Positions 24,174-31,822 of a stretch of DNA of 32,564 bases are shown one piece after another. The position numbers and the translations under genes are program-made. The first letter of the stretch is position 1, and each line of letters begins with the position of its first letter. The DNA lies in NCBI GenBank assembly GCA_947630865.1, contig CANRJE010000003.1, positions 1 through 32,564 of the forward strand, read 5' to 3'. Under the pieces are notes generated by a model. That model made no database searches. It worked only from the letters and a program-made list of their open reading frames with translations, and was not told the DNA's origin. The DNA is from an uncultured Bacilli bacterium. Lineage in GTDB: Bacteria; Bacillota_I; Bacilli_A; RF39; UBA660.

Positions 24174-25115
24174 CTATTTATTTAAATTAATTATTCCCGT
24201 TGCAATCTTTTTAACAAACTCTTGAGGTTCATTTACAACTTTATTTACATTTTCTTGATGTTTTAAAAAGTAAAGATATTCGCCTAATTTTTTTAAATTA
24301 TTAACATTATCAGGATTTAAATTTTCTCTTATAATAGAACCTATTTCTCTAATCTTATCTTCAATATTAAAAGGATAATGTGTATCTATTTCCATATCTT
24401 CAAAATAACCATAAGGTTTTAAAGTTTTACTATCCGGTATACCATTAACTTTAATCTCACCATCTTGATAATAATAACCAAAATCATTAGCAATCTTTAT
24501 ACCACCATATACTTCTAAAATAAAAGTCATAATATTTAGCTTAATATCTAAACTAGGGTCCAATGGATCTAAATTTTTACCATAAAATAATTTATAAATA
24601 TAAACAATTCTCTTTATTTCTCTTGATAAATTTGCTTCATCATAATCCTTTAACCAAGTATAATTTATTCTACTAGCATCACTTAAATTAATACTTTGTC
24701 CTTCAATTTTAAATCCTCTTCGAACATCAAGATTAATTTTATAACGTGTATTAACTTCTAAAAAATTCTCTTCTTTATATATTATTAAAGCATTATTTTT
24801 AAATCCAACATAAAGACTTTCTCCTGAATCTTTTTTAAATCCAAATTTAACTCGATAATTATCAAAATTACGAAAATAATATCTAACAGTTGTTAAAAAC
24901 TCTTTAAATTCATCTAAACTTTCTATATCTGGCATTAACATGTCAAGAATGTTAAATACTTTTTCAATATTAATCCCCCTAGTTTTTTCTCCTTCAGCAA
25001 TAAAAAGCATTTTATAATCTTTTCCTTGATATTCTCTTGTAAATTTCATATAACTATCATCAATATCACTATCTAAACTACTTAAAAAATTTTCCCTATT
25101 TAATTCTTTTAACAT
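24174..25115 (-). CDS. Protein of unknown function, 313 aa
   Basis: Not recognised. It is a soluble, charged protein without signal peptide or membrane segment, rich in Asp, Glu, Lys, Asn and Tyr. Beta-type stretches (YKMLFIAEGEKTRG, YRVKFGFKKDSGESLYVGF) alternate with helices. An N-terminal helix-plus-strand part and a C-terminal helical part (EDKIREIGSIIRENL, LKKLGEYLYFLKH) suggest a two-part fold. It has an AAGGAG ribosome site, its own promoter (25139-25166) and a strong terminator, so it is a single-gene unit after ogt. The neighbouring unknown gene at 25624-26772 is similar in style, with a short YGYFE/FGYIE resemblance, too little to call paralogy. Confidence 0.6.
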   Translation of the reverse strand: MLKELNRENFLSSLDSDIDDSYMKFTREYQGKDYKMLFIAEGEKTRGINIEKVFNILDMLMPDIESLDEFKEFLTTVRYYFRNFDNYRVKFGFKKDSGESLYVGFKNNALIIYKEENFLEVNTRYKINLDVRRGFKIEGQSINLSDASRINYTWLKDYDEANLSREIKRIVYIYKLFYGKNLDPLDPSLDIKLNIMTFILEVYGGIKIANDFGYYYQDGEIKVNGIPDSKTLKPYGYFEDMEIDTHYPFNIEDKIREIGSIIRENLNPDNVNNLKKLGEYLYFLKHQENVNKVVNEPQEFVKKIATGIINLNK

Positions 25116-25138
25116 AAGTATCTCCTTTTTGACTTAAT

Positions 25139-25166
25139 ATTTTAACACTTTTTTCTAAATAGTCAA
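25139..25166 (-). promoter_or_regulatory. Promoter of the 313-residue unknown gene
   Basis: TTGACT (25161-25166), 16-base spacer, TGTTAAAAT extended -10 (hexamer 25139-25144) on the minus strand. The -35 overlaps the ogt stop. Confidence 0.6.
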
Positions 25167-25627
25167 TCTGTTTTTAGTTCTTCAAGTTCTAATAAATATT
25201 TTTTAATGTCAAGACCTAAAGCATATCCTCCCAATTTATTGTTTTTATTAATTACCCGATGACAAGGTATAAAAATTGGAATGGGATTTTTATTATTTGC
25301 ACCACCTACTGCTCTTTGAGCTTTTATATTTCCAACTCTTTTAGCTAATTCTTGATAACTTATAACTTCACCATAAGGTATCTTTAAAAGTTCTTTCCAT
25401 ACTTTCTTTTGAAAAGGTGTTCCTTTTGGATTAAGTGGAATAGTAAAGTTTTTTCGTTTACCATTCAAATATTCAACTAACTCTATATAAGCCCTCTTAA
25501 TAGTTTTAGTTTCTTTTCTTACTATCTTAATATCAGTATATTCATTAAATAATAATTTAATAATCATACCTTCTTCTTCTATAAAAGTTATTTTACCTAA
25601 CTTTGTTTCATAATCATAATAATTCAT
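25163..25627 (-). CDS. ogt: Methylated-DNA-protein-cysteine methyltransferase
   Basis: 154 residues. It transfers the alkyl group of O6-alkylguanine to its own Cys122 in the PCHRVI motif (121-126). The DNA-binding helix-turn-helix (PYGEVISYQELAKRVG, 84-99), the arginine-finger region (KAQRAVGGANNKNPIP) and the NKLGGYALGLDIKKYLL closing segment are all present. The protein is complete and of usual length. Its start overlaps the stop of the upstream unknown gene by four bases, so translation is coupled. Confidence 0.96.
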   Translation of the reverse strand: MNYYDYETKLGKITFIEEEGMIIKLLFNEYTDIKIVRKETKTIKRAYIELVEYLNGKRKNFTIPLNPKGTPFQKKVWKELLKIPYGEVISYQELAKRVGNIKAQRAVGGANNKNPIPIFIPCHRVINKNNKLGGYALGLDIKKYLLELEELKTD

Positions 25628-26772
25628 TTTTTCTCTAAAAGTTTTTGTTCCTTATATTCCTTATAAATTCTTTTTTTATCATCTGGATCAAATACTTCAA
25701 TTCGATTTATATAATCAAAAACTCTATCTATTTCTCCATTACTTTTTAATTTAAAAATATAATTAGAATCATCAAATATAAATTCTCCTAAATTACCACT
25801 TTCAATATAACCAAAAGGATATATTGTTTTTAAATCCATAATAATTCGTCCATGAACTCTAGCTCTTGGATATTCTCTATTAGAGTCAAGTGTTAAAGAA
25901 AATAAGGTATCATCAGAAAGTCTTATAACCATCGAATTTTCTGGAATAGTTTCAAAAGAAATTAAATCTTTAACGAATAATGCAAAAACATCATCTTTTA
26001 GATTAGCTTTTGCAAATAAAATTTCCATAATATCTTTTTTAAATGGTAAAACTTTATTAGCATAAAAACGAAAACGATCAAAGGCTTCTAAACCTGCTTC
26101 ATCTTTTTTAATAGCATCTCTAATTGTAATACCTTCTTTTAAATGATTTTCTTCTCTCATAATACCAGTTGGATACTTAGAAATTAAATTTACTTGATAA
26201 ACATTTTCAGGACTAGCTTCAAAATTTAAAGAGTATGTTTTAGCATCATTTGCTTCAAGCTCTTTATTTTTAGGAGAAACTGTAAGTTGATAACTATAAC
26301 TAGTTCCAAAATATTTTTTTATATCAGAACTACTATCACCTTTAACAATAACTTGTTCACATGTTCTTTTATTTCTTGTACTTGAAGAAAAAGTTAAATC
26401 TAATGTACTATCTGATATTGTTAAACTTCTAACTCCTTCCCTATCATCCATAAAACCAAGTTTTACAGTATCACCTAAACTTAAATAAGTAGTAACAAGT
26501 TTATGATTATCTCCAATAACAAAAAATTCATAAGTTTCTAAATTATCATCTTTAACGTTTCTTTTATTATCATATAGTAAATTTGGTAATTTTATTTTCA
26601 TATGAGAATATACACAATCTGATTCCTTTTTCTCATCAATAAAACCAACCGTTTTTATAACATTTGTTTCATTAGAACTGGGCTCTACTATAGCATAACT
26701 ATCTTTGATTTTTATAGCTTTAAAACCAAGTAAATCAAGTAAGCGTTTTTCATAATTAGAAAATATTTCCAT
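25624..26772 (-). CDS. Protein of unknown function, 382 aa, coupled to ogt
   Basis: Not recognised. Soluble, no signal peptide or membrane helix. The N-terminus (about 1-40) looks helical, then a long beta-rich region (about 45-200) with repeated short strands (YEFFVIGDNHKLVTTYLSLGDTVKLGF, SLTISDSTLDLTFSSS), then a mixed C-terminal part ending in a charged helix. No catalytic motif is evident. Stop and ogt start overlap as ATGA. A TATAAT lies about 25 bases upstream of the ATG. Linkage to ogt may be functional or only transcriptional. Confidence 0.6.
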   Translation of the reverse strand: MEIFSNYEKRLLDLLGFKAIKIKDSYAIVEPSSNETNVIKTVGFIDEKKESDCVYSHMKIKLPNLLYDNKRNVKDDNLETYEFFVIGDNHKLVTTYLSLGDTVKLGFMDDREGVRSLTISDSTLDLTFSSSTRNKRTCEQVIVKGDSSSDIKKYFGTSYSYQLTVSPKNKELEANDAKTYSLNFEASPENVYQVNLISKYPTGIMREENHLKEGITIRDAIKKDEAGLEAFDRFRFYANKVLPFKKDIMEILFAKANLKDDVFALFVKDLISFETIPENSMVIRLSDDTLFSLTLDSNREYPRARVHGRIIMDLKTIYPFGYIESGNLGEFIFDDSNYIFKLKSNGEIDRVFDYINRIEVFDPDDKKRIYKEYKEQKLLEKK

Positions 26773-26795
26773 GTTATACCCTCTTTCAATCTCAT

Positions 26796-26806
26796 ATTAT
26801 ATAACA
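26796..26806 (-). promoter_or_regulatory. Possible -10 region of the unknown gene-ogt operon
   Basis: TGTTATATAAT on the minus strand contains a perfect TATAAT (26796-26801) and an overlapping TG-preceded TATATA. No convincing -35 is seen. Confidence 0.35.
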
Positions 26807-26827
26807 AAATTTCTAAAATGATTACAC

Positions 26828-26854
26828 AAAAAAAAGATTTTTTTAGAAATCTTT
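26828..26854 (-). terminator. Terminator of the phosphonate operon
   Basis: 8-bp arms AAAGATTT/AAATCTTT with a 6-base loop, then a run of eight T on the minus strand. The stop codon of the fusion gene (26843-26845) lies in the loop, and its last codons form one arm. Confidence 0.8.
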
Positions 26855-28630
26855 AATTTTTTCATATATTTCTCTTATTTCTTCTTTAGAAAATATAACT
26901 GGACTATTTTTTAGTCTTTCCTCGTTAACACTTTCAAGAAGTATAGAGATATCTTTATCTTTTATTTCTACTTTGTCTAATTTCATATAAGAAATTATTT
27001 CACGAACTTTTAAAATACTCTCTTCAATAGTTTTAACTTTAAAGATATTTGCAATTTTAAGTAGTTTAGTTTCTAATTCTTTATCCTTTTTTGAATACTT
27101 TAATAATTTCTCCCAAACAGGTATTATAGTTAAAGCAACAGCATAACCATGTGGAATATTATAAAGTTTTGTTAATTTATAACTCATAGCATGTGGAGCT
27201 GTTGTCCTAGTTATGTTAATTGCACGACCACTTAAATTAGCTGCTGTTAAAATATCTTTATATGTTTTTTCATCTTCATTCAAATAATTTTTATAATTAT
27301 CTTCTATTAATTCTAATGACTTTTTAGCATATTCTATACTTTTTATATTTGAACCCTTTGACCATAATGACTCAATTGCTTGACAAATAGCATCTAAAAG
27401 CGTTACTTTCTTTTGATATAAAGGTAAAGTTTTTAAAATATTTTTATCTAAAATAATTTTATTAGGATAAATACTTCCATGATCAACTGAGAATTTTTCA
27501 TTTTTATAATATATTACCGCGAAAGAAGTAGATTCACTTCCTGTACCTGCTGTTGTTGGAATTGCTATTAAAGGTATATTTTGATACTTATATTTTTTAT
27601 TTAAAAAATCAAGAGCATTATCTAATCCTGAAAATAATTTTATACATTTAGCTGTATCAATAGCACTTCCACCACCAATTGCAACAACTATATTATATTT
27701 ATCTTTTTTAAATTGTTGAACACCAAGTTTTACATCTTCATAAGTTGGATTAGAACTAAAATCAGTAAATATTTTCTTATCATAATCTTTAAAACTTAAA
27801 TCTACTTCTGAACTTATTCTTTTACTACATACAAAAAATATTTTTTCATTTTTTTTTAATACCTTATGTAATGTTTTTACATAATCATCTGATTCATATA
27901 CTTCTTGTTCTCTAAAATCATAATATTTAATCTCTTCTCGAACTCTTTTATAATCATCTTCATTATCTATTTCATCAATATAATCATCACTATAGGAAAT
28001 ACCAATGATATTTAATTTATCACTTATTTCATTTAAAGCATTTTCAGCATAAACATTTGTAATTCCTTTTTCTACAAATTCATGAACTTTTTCTTTCCAC
28101 AAGTTTAAATCTTTTTTACTTAATTTATAAAGTGGTTGAAAAGCATAACAATCTGAATCAAATATATTAATAGATACTTCTTTTAATTTATTATCTTTAA
28201 ATCTTCCTTTGAAATCTTTTTCAGGTAAAGCTTTCTTTTCATTGTAAAGACAAATAGAAGGTCTTTCATCTTCTAGCATTTTTATAACTAAATTACGATT
28301 AAAAACTAAATCACCATGTAAAAGTAAAAAATCATCATCTAAATAGTCTCTTGCATTATCCATTGAAACAATATAATTTGTTTTATCATATATTGGATTA
28401 GGAACAAACGTAAAATGTAAATATGGATATTTACTTGCAATTTCATGGAGTTGTTCAGCAAAAGGTCCGGTTGTTATAACAAAATCTTTAATACCACAAC
28501 TACTAAGTATTCTAATTTGTCTTTCAAATATCGTTTCTGAATTATATAATTCAACCATACATTTTGGTCTAAATTCTGTCATTTTACCCATTCTGATACC
28601 ACGACCAGAGTTAAATATTAATGCTTTCAT
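26843..28630 (-). CDS. Fusion: PntC/LicC-like nucleotidyltransferase + iron-ADH-type phosphonoacetaldehyde reductase
   Basis: 595 residues. Residues 1-235 are a nucleotidyltransferase: the loop FNSGRGIRM (6-14), RPKCMVEL (21-28), NPIYDKTNYIVSM (78-90) resembling the NxxYxxTNN..SL of LicC/PntC cytidylyltransferases, and the metal-binding HGDL (105-108). Residues 245-595 are an iron-type alcohol dehydrogenase: GGGSAIDTAK (319-328), PTTAGTGSE (358-366), D413, PHG at 493-495. In this operon the ADH part should reduce phosphonoacetaldehyde to 2-hydroxyethylphosphonate, and the transferase part should make its CMP ester. Two usual metal-ligand histidines appear as Q417 and Y484 in a by-eye alignment; this may be a subfamily trait. 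No aminotransferase gene is nearby. GAGGTG precedes the ATG, 6 bases after ppd. Confidence 0.85.
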   Translation of the reverse strand: MKALIFNSGRGIRMGKMTEFRPKCMVELYNSETIFERQIRILSSCGIKDFVITTGPFAEQLHEIASKYPYLHFTFVPNPIYDKTNYIVSMDNARDYLDDDFLLLHGDLVFNRNLVIKMLEDERPSICLYNEKKALPEKDFKGRFKDNKLKEVSINIFDSDCYAFQPLYKLSKKDLNLWKEKVHEFVEKGITNVYAENALNEISDKLNIIGISYSDDYIDEIDNEDDYKRVREEIKYYDFREQEVYESDDYVKTLHKVLKKNEKIFFVCSKRISSEVDLSFKDYDKKIFTDFSSNPTYEDVKLGVQQFKKDKYNIVVAIGGGSAIDTAKCIKLFSGLDNALDFLNKKYKYQNIPLIAIPTTAGTGSESTSFAVIYYKNEKFSVDHGSIYPNKIILDKNILKTLPLYQKKVTLLDAICQAIESLWSKGSNIKSIEYAKKSLELIEDNYKNYLNEDEKTYKDILTAANLSGRAINITRTTAPHAMSYKLTKLYNIPHGYAVALTIIPVWEKLLKYSKKDKELETKLLKIANIFKVKTIEESILKVREIISYMKLDKVEIKDKDISILLESVNEERLKNSPVIFSKEEIREIYEKIKDF

Positions 28631-28636
28631 TCATTA

Positions 28637-29746
28637 TCACCTCAATTTATTTTGAAATTGTTCTTTATTTTCAATAGGTGTTGTTGTTGGTCTTCCTAAA
28701 TCAGCTCTTGATAATTGGTTAGTATTTATAATTAAAGCAGTTAAAGGAGTGTTCTTTAATGTTAAGGTCATTTTTTCTACTTCCTCTTTGGTACTTGCTT
28801 CTAAAACTTCTTTAAAGCCAAAAGACTTTAATATTCCTTTTATATCAATTCTTGATGCAATTGTAGGTTGAGCACCAACTGATTCATGACATCGATTGTT
28901 AATTAATATGTATTTTAAATTAGATTTGGCTTTAGAAATAGCAACAGGCACTCCTCCCATATGCATAATAAAAGCCCCATCACCATCAATACAAAAAATA
29001 TTTTTCTTGGTGTTTAAACTAATTCCAAGAGCAAGAGATAAAGCATGTCCCATTGAACCAACAGTTAAAAAATCATTACCATGACCCATATTATATTTTT
29101 CTCTTAATTCAAAAATTTCTCTTGAGGCTTTACCTGTTGTTGATACTATAAAATCATTAACATCTAATGTTTTTAAAATAGAATCTAATGCTTCTTCACG
29201 AGTTAAATTTGGATTATTTTCTTTAGTTATTCCAACTTCATACTGAGAAAATGTTCCTTTTTTAACTACTAAAGCAATACTTTTTCCTGTTTCTTCTAAA
29301 TATTTTTTACATTCCTTAATCTCTTTTTCATAATCTTCATCTAAAATAAAATATTTAACTCCTAAAGTATCTAAAAGTGGTAAAGTTAATTTGCCTTGTT
29401 TAATATGTTGAGGTTCATCTTTTATCCCTGGCTCTCCACGATAACCAATAATTAATAAAGATGGAATTTTATAAACTTCTTCATCACATAAAGATAAAAG
29501 TGGATTAACAATATTTCCTAATCCAGAATTTTGCATATAAACAACTCCAAATTTCCCAGTTGCTATATTATAACCAGATGAAATTGCTATGGCATTACCT
29601 TCATTAGCTGCAATAATATTGTTATCATCATCTGAATTATCTTTAATAGTTAAACATAATTCTTTTAATAAAGAATCAGGAACTCCTGTAAAAAAAGAAA
29701 AGTCATTTTCTTTTAAAACATCATAAAACTTTTGAGGATTAATCAT
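28637..29746 (-). CDS. aepY: Phosphonopyruvate decarboxylase
   Basis: 369 residues (370 if the adjacent ATG at 29749 is used; the inner ATG has better spacing from AGGAG). A thiamine-diphosphate enzyme that turns phosphonopyruvate into phosphonoacetaldehyde and CO2, the step that pulls the unfavourable PEP mutase reaction forward. Signatures: FTGVPDSLLKE (about 18-28), the catalytic-Glu segment AANEGNAIAISSGY, the metal/ThDP motif IDGDGAFIMHMGG, and NNRCHESVGAQPT, the HESVGGQ motif particular to this family. It overlaps the end of the PEP mutase gene. Confidence 0.95.
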   Translation of the reverse strand: MINPQKFYDVLKENDFSFFTGVPDSLLKELCLTIKDNSDDDNNIIAANEGNAIAISSGYNIATGKFGVVYMQNSGLGNIVNPLLSLCDEEVYKIPSLLIIGYRGEPGIKDEPQHIKQGKLTLPLLDTLGVKYFILDEDYEKEIKECKKYLEETGKSIALVVKKGTFSQYEVGITKENNPNLTREEALDSILKTLDVNDFIVSTTGKASREIFELREKYNMGHGNDFLTVGSMGHALSLALGISLNTKKNIFCIDGDGAFIMHMGGVPVAISKAKSNLKYILINNRCHESVGAQPTIASRIDIKGILKSFGFKEVLEASTKEEVEKMTLTLKNTPLTALIINTNQLSRADLGRPTTTPIENKEQFQNKLR

Positions 29747-30626
29747 CATCTTCTCCTATTACTGTTAATATTTCTTTAACAGGAACACAATATTCTTGAC
29801 TTGCTTCAAGAGAACTTTTATCAACTAAAATCTTTTTAGCTGTTAACATCATATATTTATAAGCACTTCTTAATAAATGATTAGCATAAATAACAATATT
29901 AGCACCCTTCTCAAATAATTCAGTATCTTTTAAATAATTATAGGTTGTTGGAACTAAAACAAGTGGGATATCTGGATATTCTTTTTTAAATTTCTCCATA
30001 AATTCTAAAATTTCACTAGCATCATTTTTATAACTATGAATCATAATTCCAGAAGCTCCTGCTTTTATATAAGTTCTTGCTCTATCTAAAGCATCTTCCA
30101 TAGTCTCTCCTGCAATAAAACTTTCAATTCGAGCAATTATTAAAAAGTCATCAGTTTTTAAAGCACTCTTTCCACGTCTAATCTTTTCAGCAAAAACATT
30201 TTTATCTTCTAAAATTTGAACAGCATCTTGTCCCAATAAAGAGTTTTGTTTTAAACCAGTTTTATCTTCTATAATAACAGCTGATACTCCCATTCTTTCA
30301 AGAGTTCTAACATTATAAACAAAATGTTCAACAAGTCCTCCTGTATCACCATCAACAATAATAGGTTTGGTTGTTACTTCTAATATTTCATCAATTGTCT
30401 TTACCCTACTTGAAAAGTCAACAACTTCATTATCTGGCTTACCTTTAAAAGTTGAATCACATAGAGAACTTAACCACATAGCATCATATTCTAAATCATC
30501 TACTTTAAGATTTTCAACAATTAGCCCACTTAACCCATTAGAAGCTTCCATAACACGTATATGTTTTTTTGTTTCAAGTAATTTTTTTAATTTTCCTCGT
30601 CTTGATTCTGGCATATTGTTTTTCAT
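29739..30626 (-). CDS. aepX: Phosphoenolpyruvate phosphomutase
   Basis: 295 residues. It rearranges PEP to 3-phosphonopyruvate, forming the C-P bond that starts nearly all phosphonate synthesis. The diagnostic motif EDKTGLKQNS is at 120-129 (E120, K126, N128, S129). WLSSL (51-55), DGDTGG with D92 and D94, R166 in IARIES and H197 in IMIHSY are the other active-site residues; all are present, which separates it from isocitrate lyase-like relatives. AAAGGAG lies just before the ATG. First gene of the operon, expressed from the extended -10 at 30728-30736. Confidence 0.97.
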   Translation of the reverse strand: MKNNMPESRRGKLKKLLETKKHIRVMEASNGLSGLIVENLKVDDLEYDAMWLSSLCDSTFKGKPDNEVVDFSSRVKTIDEILEVTTKPIIVDGDTGGLVEHFVYNVRTLERMGVSAVIIEDKTGLKQNSLLGQDAVQILEDKNVFAEKIRRGKSALKTDDFLIIARIESFIAGETMEDALDRARTYIKAGASGIMIHSYKNDASEILEFMEKFKKEYPDIPLVLVPTTYNYLKDTELFEKGANIVIYANHLLRSAYKYMMLTAKKILVDKSSLEASQEYCVPVKEILTVIGEDDD

Positions 30627-30695
30627 ACTTTCACTCCTTTAAATTGCCGTTTTAAAATTTTAATAATGCATATAATTTTTTTATCAAATTTTTAT

Positions 30696-30713
30696 AATCT
30701 ATACAATTAGATT
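30696..30713. repeat. Inverted repeat AATCTA-N6-TAGATT in the aepX leader
   Basis: Perfect 6-bp arms with a 6-base centre, about 10-25 bases after the predicted start of transcription. Size and place fit an operator or a small leader hairpin; no regulator gene is adjacent. Confidence 0.35.
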
Positions 30714-30727
30714 CTACGACAAAATTT

Positions 30728-30736
30728 ATTATAGCA
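30728..30736 (-). promoter_or_regulatory. Extended -10 promoter of the phosphonate operon
   Basis: TGCTATAAT on the minus strand (hexamer 30728-30733), with only a T run at the -35 place. The leader is about 95 bases. Confidence 0.55.
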
Positions 30737-30785
30737 TAAAAAAATAATAAAAAAAAGATATTAGACATTTCTTTCCTCATTTTTG

Positions 30786-30794
30786 TGTTATACT
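30786..30794 (+). promoter_or_regulatory. Extended -10 promoter of the superoxide reductase gene
   Basis: TGTTATACT (hexamer 30789-30794) followed by a perfect AAGGAGG ribosome site at 30801-30807. No clear -35. Confidence 0.55.
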
Positions 30795-30811
30795 TATTTT
30801 AAGGAGGAAAA

Positions 30812-31174
30812 ATGGAAGATTTTATTATTAAAAAATGTGAAAAATGTGGCAATCTAGTTAAAGTTATAGGACCATTAAAATGTGAAATGTTATCATGTTG
30901 CAACGATGAAATGACAACAGTTAAAGAAAATTCAGAAGATGCATCTTTTGAAAAACATGTTCCAAGTTATGAAATAAAAAACGATAAACTAGAAGTTACA
31001 GTTAATCACGTAATGGATAAAGACCACTTCATCGAATGGATTTGTTTCAAAACAGAAAATCGTGAAGAATTTGTTTATTTAAAAGATGAAGCTAAAGCAA
31101 CTTTCCCTTATCAAAAAGGAACTTTATATGCTTATTGTAATAAACATGGTCTTTGGTCTAAAGAAGTTCAATAA
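30812..31174 (+). CDS. Desulfoferrodoxin-type superoxide reductase
   Basis: 120 residues. It reduces superoxide to hydrogen peroxide without making oxygen, a defence typical of anaerobes. The N-terminal desulforedoxin-like iron site has C9, C12, C29 and C30. The catalytic iron site has H49 (EKHVP), H66, H72 (DHFIEW), C109 and H112 (YCNKHG), all five ligands present, as is the Glu of the EKHVP motif. So it is a two-iron (class I) enzyme of normal size. It is one of only two plus-strand genes in the window and converges on the CotE-like gene, sharing one terminator. Confidence 0.95.
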   Translation: MEDFIIKKCEKCGNLVKVIGPLKCEMLSCCNDEMTTVKENSEDASFEKHVPSYEIKNDKLEVTVNHVMDKDHFIEWICFKTENREEFVYLKDEAKATFPYQKGTLYAYCNKHGLWSKEVQ

Positions 31175-31212
31175 AAAAACATAAAGTTTTAAATAGAAAC
31201 TCTATGTTTTTT
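31174..31212. terminator. Shared bidirectional terminator between superoxide reductase and cotE-like gene
   Basis: A 10-bp stem AAAAAACATA/TATGTTTTTT, one mismatch, a further 5 bp AGTTT/AAACT, and a 7-base loop. Bases of both genes' stop codons (31172-31174 and 31211-31213) lie at the foot of the stem. Confidence 0.88.
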
Positions 31213-31753
31213 ATTTTTCAATATTCGTATCCTCTAAATAATTTTCGGAGACTTCTTTATCAATTTCTTCCATAGCTTTACTTTCATCAACAATTTCTTC
31301 CCAATCGTCCATATTTTCATCAACTAATATTTTAACTTTAGTATCCCCGATTAATTCAATACCAAGTTCTTCTTCAACTACATAGTTGATTTTATTACCT
31401 TCAATATTAACTTCTTTACAGGTTGGATCTTTTAAACTTCTAACGATAATGGAAGCCCCTTGATAATCTACACCTTCTTTTTCACGAATATTAACTGTTT
31501 CTTTATAATTAAACGTTTCTTTTACAACATCTGTTTTAGTATCATTATCATAAGAATACCAAATATTTATATCATAACTTCCTGATACTGTAACCTTTTC
31601 TCCTTCTTTAAGTCCTTGAAAATTATGATTAATAACCCAACAACCTAAAACATTAGATGGCGTTTTATTAACATCTATAAAATGACTATGATTAAAGACT
31701 TTTTTCCCTTTTCCTAAAACAGCTTTTGTAACTATCTCTCTATAATTAGACAT
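31211..31753 (-). CDS. cotE: CotE-like outer spore coat morphogenetic protein
   Basis: 180 residues, close to the length of Bacillus CotE. The N-terminus MSNYREIVTKAVLGKGKK, then VLGCWVINHNF (about 36-46), the YDINIWYSYDNDTKTDVVKETF core (about 60-81), IIVRSLKDPTCKEVNI, and an acidic C-terminus follow CotE segment by segment. In Bacillus CotE directs assembly of the outer spore coat. AGGAGG stands just before the ATG. Nothing else in the window is a sporulation gene, so either the organism sporulates or this branch uses a CotE-type scaffold otherwise. Recognition is by recalled similarity to Bacillus CotE; no search was run. Confidence 0.82.
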   Translation of the reverse strand: MSNYREIVTKAVLGKGKKVFNHSHFIDVNKTPSNVLGCWVINHNFQGLKEGEKVTVSGSYDINIWYSYDNDTKTDVVKETFNYKETVNIREKEGVDYQGASIIVRSLKDPTCKEVNIEGNKINYVVEEELGIELIGDTKVKILVDENMDDWEEIVDESKAMEEIDKEVSENYLEDTNIEK

Positions 31754-31822
31754 AAATCCTCCTCATTTTAATGTATGCAACAAAAAGAAAATTGAATACA
31801 AAATAAAATGAGAAGTAGTAAT

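Noticed and set aside
31769-31777. CATACATTA upstream of the CotE-like gene, resembling the -10 of sporulation sigma factors E (CATACAnT) and K (CATAnnnTA)
   Set aside because: Start of transcription would fall at about 31762, inside the AGGAGG ribosome site (31758-31763), and no matching -35 is seen.
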